Assembly: GCF_036226765.1 (NCBI RefSeq)
Contig: NZ_CP109017.1
Coordinates: forward strand, 2,805,501-2,869,500
From: Streptomyces sp. NBC_00670
GTDB lineage: Bacteria; Actinomycetota; Actinomycetes; Streptomycetales; Streptomycetaceae
Direction: 5' to 3'
Length of the DNA: 64,000 nt
A model generated the notes under the pieces. That model was not told where the DNA came from. It ran no database searches and saw nothing but the letters and a program-made list of their open reading frames with translations. The position numbers and the translations under genes are program-made. This document shows, one piece after another, positions 57,534 through 64,000 of this stretch (the first letter of the stretch is position 1; each line of letters begins with the position of its first letter).

Positions 57534-58802
57534 CTACGGAACCGCCGGTGCGGAGTTGTTGGAGTCCTGTGGGTGGATGTCGGTGTCGTCGTCCGACATG
57601 GCCGCCCATGCCCCGAAGCCCGCCGCGGCGACCAGTACCAGCGCCACCGCCCCCAGCGTCAACCGCCGCCGGCGGGCAACCGCACGGTTCCGCGCGGACC
57701 CCGGCCGCGGCGCCCCCGCCGCCCGGGGCACCCGCGCCGTCCCCCGCGCACCTCCCGCCAGCTCCTCCGGCCCCGGCACCCGCATCGACGTGTGCGTGTC
57801 CCGGTTGGAGTCCGGCTTCGCGCCGGGCACCAGCGGCACGGCCCCCCGCCGCACCCGCCGCTCGCCCGACGGCGCGTCCGTCCGCTCCCCGTCGGCACAC
57901 TCGCCCGGGGCGGCCCCAGCCTCGTCGTCGTCCTCCTCCGGCTCCGCCCCCGGCTCGTCGACGTCCAGCGGCCCCATCCCCGCCAGCGACGGCAGCTGCT
58001 CCCGCAGCCGCGCCGCCAGCTCGGAGGCGCGCAGCCGGGAGGCCGGCGCCTTGGCCAGGCACTGCACGAGGAGCTGCCACAGCTCGTCGGGGATGCCGGG
58101 CAGCGGTGCCACCGTCTCCGTGACGTGCCGCCGCAGCACGGCGCCCGGATGCCCACCGCCGAACGGTGTGAACCCGGCGAGCAGCTCGTACAGGACCGTG
58201 GCCAGCGCGTAGATGTCGACGGCCGCGCGCGGCGGCAGCCCCTCGACGATCTCGGGGGCGAGATAGTCCGGCGTGCCGATGATCTTCGTGGCGCGGGTCC
58301 GGCGCGGGGTGTCGATGAGTTTGGCCACACCGAAGTCGGTCAGCAGCGCGGGGTGCGCGCCGCCGGGTCCGAGGGGGCCCTGCATGTCGAGCAGGACGTT
58401 CTCCGGCTTGACGTCGCGGTGCACGACCCCGGCCGCGTGGGCGGCGGCCAGCGCGTCGGCGACATCGGCGGTGATCGCCACCGCCGCCTCGGGGGCCAGC
58501 CTGCGTTCCCGGTCCAGGCGGGTGCGCAGGTCCGTGCCGCGTACGAGGTCCATGACGAGGGCCAGGTCGTTGCCGTCGACCACGAGGTCGCGCACCGAGA
58601 CGATGTGGGGGTGGTCCAGGCCGAGCAGCGCCGTGCGCTCCTGGACGAACCGGCCCACCAGTTCCTGGTCGGACGCGAGGTCCTCGCGCAGCAGCTTGAC
58701 GGCCACGGGCCCCTCGGGGCCCTCGCCCAGCCACACCGTGCCGGCGCTGCCCCGTCCCAGGACCTGGTGCGCGGTGTACCGACTGCCGATCTTCCGTGCC
58801 AA
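57534..58802 (-). CDS. pkaF: Membrane-anchored Ser/Thr protein kinase PkaF
   Basis: A 422-residue eukaryotic-type kinase. Glycine loop LGRGSAGTV, ATP lysine Lys36, catalytic HRDVKPEN with Asp130 and DFG 156-158 are intact. After the catalytic domain (about 270 residues) come an acidic linker and one helix near the C-terminus (LTLGAVALVLVAAAGFGAWAAM), with only about 20 residues outside; no PASTA repeats. The start codon is TTG. The gene lies between prfB and pkaA on the same strand. Confidence 0.9.
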   Translation of the reverse strand: MARKIGSRYTAHQVLGRGSAGTVWLGEGPEGPVAVKLLREDLASDQELVGRFVQERTALLGLDHPHIVSVRDLVVDGNDLALVMDLVRGTDLRTRLDRERRLAPEAAVAITADVADALAAAHAAGVVHRDVKPENVLLDMQGPLGPGGAHPALLTDFGVAKLIDTPRRTRATKIIGTPDYLAPEIVEGLPPRAAVDIYALATVLYELLAGFTPFGGGHPGAVLRRHVTETVAPLPGIPDELWQLLVQCLAKAPASRLRASELAARLREQLPSLAGMGPLDVDEPGAEPEEDDDEAGAAPGECADGERTDAPSGERRVRRGAVPLVPGAKPDSNRDTHTSMRVPGPEELAGGARGTARVPRAAGAPRPGSARNRAVARRRRLTLGAVALVLVAAAGFGAWAAMSDDDTDIHPQDSNNSAPAVP

Positions 58803-58925
58803 GGCTGCTCCGCTCGCTCCAACGGTCCGCGTGTTGTCGCCAAAACTACGCGTCGCGGGAGCCGGCCTTCACCCGGGCGACGGAAATCACCCGGTGGGTG
58901 TCGACAAATCCCCAAGGTCGGAGCG

Positions 58926-58963
58926 CCGGACGGCACCCGGGCTGTGCCCCGGGTGCCGTCCGG
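58926..58963 (-). terminator. Terminator of pkaA
   Basis: CCGGACGGCACCCGGG (58926-58941) and its perfect complement (58948-58963) form a 16-bp stem with loop CTGTGC, 17 bp after the pkaA stop. pkaF therefore probably has its own promoter. Confidence 0.8.
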
Positions 58964-58979
58964 TGTGCAGTGCGAGGAG

Positions 58980-60743
58980 CTAGTTCGAACCCAGGTCCTT
59001 CACCCAGTCCGCGGTGGACGAGGCCCAGTCGCGCAGCTGGTGCCAGTAGCCCTTGCCGTCGCCGATCCAGTCCTGGAGCGGGCTCAGCTCCCAGACGAGC
59101 CAGCTCGCGACGACCAGGATGACGAGCGTGAACAGGCATCCCTTGAGGCAGCCGAGGCCCGGGATCTTCATCGGGTTGGCGCCGCGCTGCCGCGGTGCCC
59201 TCGGCTCGCGCTCGGGGCGGGGCGCGGGGCGCTGCGGCTCCGGGGCGTAGCGCTGGGGCTGGTGCTGGGGCGCGGGGGCGTACTGCTGCGGCTGCGGGGT
59301 CTCGCGGCGGCGCTGGGGCGCCCGCTGGGGGGCGTACCGCTGCTGTCCGGGCGGCTGCTGCGGTTGCTGCTGTTGCGGGTAGCCGTAGCCGTCCTGCGGG
59401 GGCGGCTGCCGGCGCGGCTGCTGCTGGGGGCGGGCGACCTGGCGCTGCGGGCGGCGGCGCAGCGGGTCCTCGTTCGGGTCGAGGTACTGGACCTGGGTCT
59501 GGTCGTTGCGGTCGCGGGCCGCGCGGAGCTGGGTCTGCCAGGGATGCGGCTGCTCGGGTCCGCCCGCGTCGCCCTGCTGTCCGGGTCCGCCCGGCGGCAC
59601 CGGGGGCAGGACGGCGGTCGGGTCGGCGGCGCCGGTCTGCGGCAGGACGGCGGTGGGGTCGGCGGCCCCGGCGCCGGAGGTGTGCGGGAGGACGCTGGTG
59701 GCGCCGTTGGGGTCGTAGCCGTTCGGGAGGGTGGGATCGCGGTGGAAGCCGCCCGGGTCCTGGGCGCCCGGCGTGTGCGGCAGAACCTGGGGGGGGTCGG
59801 CGGCGCCGGGCGTGCCGGGTACGGGCGCCGGGGCGAGGTCGGGGCCGAGGAGGGCGCCGACGCCCTCGGCGGCGGCGATCGCCGCGGAGTTCGCGTGCAC
59901 GCCGACGCCGTCGGCGACGACCCGCAGGGCGTGCGCCAGGTTCTCGGCGCTGGGGCGCTGGTCCGGGTTCTTGCGCAGGCAGCGCTCGATCACCGTCCAC
60001 AGCGGGTCCGGCACGGTGGAGGGGCGGCGCGGCTCGGCGCTCAGGTGCTGGTGCAGCACTTCGAGGGCGCTGCCGCCGCCGAACGGGGGGCGGCCGGTGA
60101 CCAGCTCGTAGAGCATGATCCCGGCGCCGTAGATGTCCACGGCGGAGGTCTGCGGGCGGCCCTCGGCGGACTCCGGCGCGATGTACGCGGGCGTGCCGAC
60201 GAACTCCTGGGTGCGGGTCAGGCCCGGGGAGTCGGCGAGGCGGGCGATGCCGAAGTCGGTGAGCATCGGGTGCATCTCGCCGCCGGTCTGCTTCAGCAGG
60301 ACGTTGGCGGGCTTGAGGTCGCGGTGGACCACGCCGTCGGCGTGGCTGGCGGCGAGCGCGTCGGCGACCTGGGCGGTCAGCAGGGCGGCGGCGACGGGGG
60401 TGAGGGGACCGTTCTCCCGCAGGTAGCGGTGGAGGTCGGGGCCGTCGACGAGGTCCATGACGAGGGCGAGCAGATCGCCCTCGACGACCAGGTCCCGCAC
60501 CCGGACGATGTTCGGGTGGGTCAGCCGGAGCAGGACGGAGCGCTCCCGCAGGAAGCGCATCACGATGTCCGGGTCGCTCGCGAGCTCCTCCTTGAGGACC
60601 TTGATCGCGACGGTCTCGCCCGGCCGGCCGGCGACGGCCGCCTCGGAGCCCGCGGTCTCGCGCTGGCTCGCACGCCACACCGTGCCCGTGGCGCCGCGTC
60701 CGAGCGGCTCCTCGAGCAGGTACTTGCTGCCTACCGGCCGCAC
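58980..60743 (-). CDS. pkaA: Membrane-anchored Ser/Thr protein kinase PkaA
   Basis: A 587-residue kinase. Glycine loop LGRGATGTV, Lys48, HRDLKPAN with Asp142 and DFG 163-165 are intact. A 220-residue Pro/Gln-rich linker with repeated 'TAVLP' and 'QRYAP' units follows, then one helix (GCLFTLVILVVASWLVWEL) and a 35-residue outer tail with several Trp. The GTG at 60743 follows GGGAGC. PkaA of S. coelicolor has autokinase activity (recalled). Confidence 0.9.
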   Translation of the reverse strand: MRPVGSKYLLEEPLGRGATGTVWRASQRETAGSEAAVAGRPGETVAIKVLKEELASDPDIVMRFLRERSVLLRLTHPNIVRVRDLVVEGDLLALVMDLVDGPDLHRYLRENGPLTPVAAALLTAQVADALAASHADGVVHRDLKPANVLLKQTGGEMHPMLTDFGIARLADSPGLTRTQEFVGTPAYIAPESAEGRPQTSAVDIYGAGIMLYELVTGRPPFGGGSALEVLHQHLSAEPRRPSTVPDPLWTVIERCLRKNPDQRPSAENLAHALRVVADGVGVHANSAAIAAAEGVGALLGPDLAPAPVPGTPGAADPPQVLPHTPGAQDPGGFHRDPTLPNGYDPNGATSVLPHTSGAGAADPTAVLPQTGAADPTAVLPPVPPGGPGQQGDAGGPEQPHPWQTQLRAARDRNDQTQVQYLDPNEDPLRRRPQRQVARPQQQPRRQPPPQDGYGYPQQQQPQQPPGQQRYAPQRAPQRRRETPQPQQYAPAPQHQPQRYAPEPQRPAPRPEREPRAPRQRGANPMKIPGLGCLKGCLFTLVILVVASWLVWELSPLQDWIGDGKGYWHQLRDWASSTADWVKDLGSN

Positions 60744-61317
60744 GTCATGGGCTCCCTGCTGATCGGGGTGTCTGGTCCGTACACCGCTGTCCACACACCG
60801 TTGTCCACCTCGCGCACCGTGCTGTTCCGGGCTTCGGGCCCCGGTCCGGGACCCCGGCTCCGGGTTCCGGGTGTTCCGACCCACTGTAGTGCGGTGCCGG
60901 GTGGCACCGGGTTGTCAAGCCCTCGCCGTGGCCGTGGGGCTCCGGCGCCCTCGCGCAGGGGTACGGGCCTGCCGCCGTGCGCGTTCGACGGGAAGACGCT
61001 CGGTTCGCGACGGTTGGTTGCCCGGCCCTGGCGTGAGCGGTCCGCAGTCGATCGCAAGCGGGCTCCGAGTGGTCATTCGTGGATCGGGGCAGGTCATCGG
61101 GCGGGCACTTTTGCGGGCAGAGCCGACCAATCAAGATCACTTGCCCTCGGGGGGCGGGCGCGTTGTCAGTGGCAGGTGCGAGGATGCCTCCAGTTACTGG
61201 CCGATGTGCTCGTGAGCGGTGGGGGGAGTCCCGGGGGAAGGTCCGCGGTCGGGGGACCGCGGGCGGCGCCTTCGTCCCCGCCCGCGGGTGCTTGCGCAGA
61301 AGGGACCGCTGACGGCG
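60744..61317. other. Divergent promoter region between pkaA and the FHA gene
   Basis: This 574-bp stretch has no convincing gene on either strand. A hairpin CCGCGGTC-GGGG-GACCGCGG (61243-61262) lies in the probable leader of the FHA gene. TTGTCAGTGG (61163-61172) followed by GAGGAT (61180-61185) looks like promoter material, but the spacing is not standard. Confidence 0.35.
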
Positions 61318-64000
61318 ATGCAGATCCGGCTGACCGTCGTTGACCCGCTGGGCCCGCCCGCGGAGCCGGGAGCGCGTGCCGCGAGCCGCGACGTCCTGGT
61401 CACCGCCCCTGCCGGGACGGCGCTGGCGGCGGTGGTCGCGGGCCTCGTCTCGGCGGTGGGCGGCGGCGAGGGCCCGGCGGTGCTGTACGCGGGCGCGGAG
61501 CGGCTCGACCCGCAGCGCCGCACGCTGGGCGAGCCGCCGCTGACGGACGGCGCCGTGCTGACGCTGGGCGCCCCGGCGGAGCCGGGCCCGGAGGCCTCGG
61601 ACGACGACGTCTCGGCGGAGCTGCACGTGGTGGCGGGGCCGGACGCGGGCGGGGTGCATCTGCTGCACGGCGGCCAGATCCGGGTGGGCCGCTCGGCCGA
61701 CGCCGACGTCCCGCTCGACGATCCGGACGTCTCCCGTCTGCACTGCGCGGTCACGGTCGCGCCCGACGGCCGGGTCACGGTCGCCGACCTGGGCTCCACC
61801 AACGGCACGACGCTGGACGGCGTCCGCGTCACCGACCGCCCGGTCCGGCTGGCCCCGGGCGCGCTCCTGCGCCTCGGCGAGTCGACGCTGCGGCTGACCC
61901 CGCCGGGCGGAGTGCGTCCGGTCCCGACGACACCGGACGGCGAGGGACACGCGCGCGTACGGGGCGCGGGGGCGCCGTCGGTACCGGGTGCGTCGTCGGT
62001 GCCGGGTGCGCAGGCGGGCGCCGCGGCCGGTACGGCCGTCGGCCGCCCGGAGCACGGCCCGGCGGCCGACGGACAGGCGACGCCGGGGGCGTACGGAGCG
62101 GGACGGCCGGGCTCGCACGCAGGTGCGCCGTACGGGCAGGGTGGGGGCGACGCCGGGGGGCGGGGCGAGCCCCGCAGGCCGGCGCGGGCGACGGCGGGCG
62201 ACAGCACCGGCGCGGACCGGTCCGACGGCCACGGCCATGGCTACGGCACGGGCGGTTCCGGCCGTGGTGGCGAGGCCGGTCACGGCGGGGGCGGTGCGCA
62301 CAGCGGTGCCGGCGCCGACGGCCACGGCGGCTCCGGTGGCTCCAGCGGCTCCGGTGACCGTGCCGAGCCGTACGGCCATGGCGTCGACGGCCGTACCGGC
62401 CGGGGCGGCGAGCGGCCCGGCGGTGTCGGGGCCGACATCCCCGGCCCCGGTGACCGCGCCGACGCGGGGAGCGGGGCCGGCGGGCACAGCCGTGAGGCCG
62501 ACAGGGGCCGGGACGACCGCTACGCACAGGGCGACAGCGGAACCGGCCACCCCGGCGGTCGCGGCGACGACCGGCACGGCGGCGGCTCGGCGGTCGGCGA
62601 TTCCGGCGGTCGTGCCGGGGAGCGGGGTACCGGCCGGTCCCGGAAGGGGACGCCGGTGCGGGGGACCGACGTGCCGGAGGAGTGGGGTGGCGCGCCGGCG
62701 GCCGGGGGCCGGCGGCGCGGGGGGCTCGCCGCGTGGGCCCGGCGGCTGGCCGGGGGACGGGAGGACACCGCGGCCGGTGGTGCGGCGACCGCGCATGCCG
62801 AGGGTGTGGCCCCGACCCTGCCGTACCGTCCGCAGGGACCCGAGAAATGGCCGGATCCCGCCGCGCTGCTGCTGACGGCGCTCCGGCCGGGGCCCCGGCT
62901 CTGGGAGCGCGGGCCGCTGCACCCGGAGGCGTTCACCGTGCGGCTCGGCACCGCCGACGTGCCCGCCGCGCCCGACGGCTCCGGTCCGCTGCTCGCCGTA
63001 CCGGTGACCACGGGGTTGCGCGAGGTCGGCTCGCTCGGCCTGGCCGGACCCCGGGCCCGCCTCGACGGGCTCGCCCGTGCCGTACTGGCGCAGCTGGCCG
63101 CGCTGCACTCCCCCGACACGCTCGAACTCGTCCTGATCAGCGCGGACCGCGCGCGCCCCGTCGAGGAGCGCACGGCGGAGTGGTCGTGGCTCGGCTGGCT
63201 GCCGCACCTCGTACCGGCGCACGGCCAGGACTGCCGGCTGCTGCTCGCCTACGACCGTGAGCAGGCGACGGCCCGTACGGCGGAGCTGCTGCGCCGCCTG
63301 GACGACCGGCTCGGCGACCCGGCGCCCGACGCCGCGCCCCGGGTGCCCCAGCAGGGCGGCCCCAGGGACGAGGACGACACCGTACGGCGCCCCTCCTGGG
63401 CGCGGGACGGGGACGGCGCGCCGGCCGAGCCGTACGCCGGTCCCCGCACCGTGCTGGTGGTGGACGGCGACCCCGGCGGCGCGGATGTGCGCGAGGCGGT
63501 GGTGCGGCTGGTACGGGAGGGGCCGCGGGCCGGCATCCATGTGATCTGCCTGGCCGAGACGGCGGCGGCCTCCCCCGCCTCGCCGGTCGCGGAGACGTAC
63601 GAGGCGGCGTGCGCCGGTTCGCCGACGTTCCGGGAGTGCGGGGCGGTGGCCCTGCTCAGCGGGGATGTGGCCACGGCGGTGCACGTCCTGCGAGTCGCAC
63701 CCCGACCGGAGCCGAACGGCTCCCCCGCCGTCGGGCCCGACCGCAGCCCCGGTTCCGGTTCCGCGCCCGATCGAACCGCACCGGGCTCGTACGGCGCCGA
63801 CGGCCAGGGCGCACCGGCCTCGTACGGCGCCGGCCAGGGCGCACGGGACGCGCAGGGCGCGAGCGGCCGAGCCGTGTCGGGGCGGCACGGCTTCGCCGAC
63901 GGCCGGACGGCACCGGGCGCGCAGGACACGCGCGGCCAGGTCGCACCGGACGCCCGGGGCGCGGGCGACCGGGGCGTGTCAGGCACGCAGGACGCGAGCG
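61318..64000 (+). CDS. FHA-domain EssC/FtsK-like protein, partial (C-terminus beyond edge)
   Basis: 894 codons without a stop to the window end. Residues 1-90 resemble an EssC/EccC ubiquitin-like or FHA-like module (MQIRLTVVDPLGPPAEPG). Residues 105-195 are a full FHA domain: GGQIRVGRSADADVPLDDPDVSRLHCAV ... VADLGSTNGTTLDG, which binds phosphothreonine. A Gly-rich linker of about 300 residues follows, then LLLTALRPGPRLWERGPLHPEAFTVRLGTADVP and PVTTGLREVGSLGLAGPRARLDGLARAVLAQLA, typical of the region before the FtsK ATPases in EssC-type proteins. The ATPase domains would lie outside the window. Confidence 0.8.
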   Translation, partial: MQIRLTVVDPLGPPAEPGARAASRDVLVTAPAGTALAAVVAGLVSAVGGGEGPAVLYAGAERLDPQRRTLGEPPLTDGAVLTLGAPAEPGPEASDDDVSAELHVVAGPDAGGVHLLHGGQIRVGRSADADVPLDDPDVSRLHCAVTVAPDGRVTVADLGSTNGTTLDGVRVTDRPVRLAPGALLRLGESTLRLTPPGGVRPVPTTPDGEGHARVRGAGAPSVPGASSVPGAQAGAAAGTAVGRPEHGPAADGQATPGAYGAGRPGSHAGAPYGQGGGDAGGRGEPRRPARATAGDSTGADRSDGHGHGYGTGGSGRGGEAGHGGGGAHSGAGADGHGGSGGSSGSGDRAEPYGHGVDGRTGRGGERPGGVGADIPGPGDRADAGSGAGGHSREADRGRDDRYAQGDSGTGHPGGRGDDRHGGGSAVGDSGGRAGERGTGRSRKGTPVRGTDVPEEWGGAPAAGGRRRGGLAAWARRLAGGREDTAAGGAATAHAEGVAPTLPYRPQGPEKWPDPAALLLTALRPGPRLWERGPLHPEAFTVRLGTADVPAAPDGSGPLLAVPVTTGLREVGSLGLAGPRARLDGLARAVLAQLAALHSPDTLELVLISADRARPVEERTAEWSWLGWLPHLVPAHGQDCRLLLAYDREQATARTAELLRRLDDRLGDPAPDAAPRVPQQGGPRDEDDTVRRPSWARDGDGAPAEPYAGPRTVLVVDGDPGGADVREAVVRLVREGPRAGIHVICLAETAAASPASPVAETYEAACAGSPTFRECGAVALLSGDVATAVHVLRVAPRPEPNGSPAVGPDRSPGSGSAPDRTAPGSYGADGQGAPASYGAGQGARDAQGASGRAVSGRHGFADGRTAPGAQDTRGQVAPDARGAGDRGVSGTQDAS

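Noticed and set aside
56517..61343. 1608-codon open frame on the plus strand
   Set aside because: It runs antisense through prfB, pkaF and pkaA, whose proteins have complete catalytic motifs. High GC leaves antisense frames open; the translation is Arg/Gly/Val-rich without domains.
60745..63888. 1047-codon minus-strand open frame opposite the FHA gene
   Set aside because: It is a shadow of the FHA/EssC-like gene, which has a recognisable FHA domain and continuous frame.

Overview
The window is chromosomal DNA of a Streptomyces species. Support: very high GC with GTG and TTG starts, a tmRNA whose tag reads ANTKRDSSQQAFALAA, paired Scr1/DUF397 regulators, a LAETG sortase signal and typical actinomycete 'GCGCAGTTCCCCGCGCCCC' intergenic repeats. 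The core order murA - hup - malic enzyme - HelD - rsuA/sigU - uroporphyrinogen-III synthase/narK - matAB - LysR - ssrA/smpB - ftsX/ftsE - prfB - pkaF/pkaA is, from memory, the S. coelicolor SCO2940s-2975 region. Accessory genes sit between these conserved blocks.

Layout. 0-5 kb: an RHH/Doc toxin-antitoxin pair cut by the left edge, an MFS exporter, a class II-shaped tRNA-like gene with a non-canonical anticodon arm, and an SDR/TetR divergent pair with two near-identical operators. 4.8-10.1 kb: a translationally coupled xanthine dehydrogenase-type molybdenum hydroxylase operon (FAD, 2Fe-2S with a disordered extension of about 420 residues, Mo subunit, small membrane protein). 10.4-20 kb: GH20 hexosaminidase, DUF3039, YqgE, then convergent murA and hup separated by a strong terminator, malic enzyme, a candidate small RNA and a HelD-type RNA polymerase recycling ATPase. 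20-28.4 kb: anti-sigma/sigma pair, a CGNR regulator, uroporphyrinogen-III synthase with a winged-helix tail next to a nitrate transporter, and the first ATPase/XRE/DUF397 module.

28.5-34 kb: a mat-like operon (acyltransferase, deacetylase/glycosyltransferase, disordered membrane protein) for extracellular aminosugar polymer. 34-37.6 kb: LysR/MFS pair and an epimerase. 37.6-44.3 kb: an ABC importer, GH31 alpha-xylosidase and LacI regulator forming one sugar-utilisation operon with LacI-type palindromes in front. 44-50.3 kb: small accessory genes, an SDR operon facing a leaderless MmyB-like regulator with a long palindrome, a second ATPase/XRE/DUF397 module, and an RHH/PIN toxin-antitoxin pair.

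50.3-64 kb: tmRNA and smpB, a carboxy-terminal protease, ftsX/ftsE, a LAETG cell-wall protein made mostly of repeats, release factor 2, two membrane-anchored Ser/Thr kinases, and the start of a large FHA-domain EssC/FtsK-like protein that runs off the right edge. The kinases and the phosphothreonine-binding FHA protein may form a signalling unit. No insertion sequence, integrase, CRISPR array or replication origin was seen.
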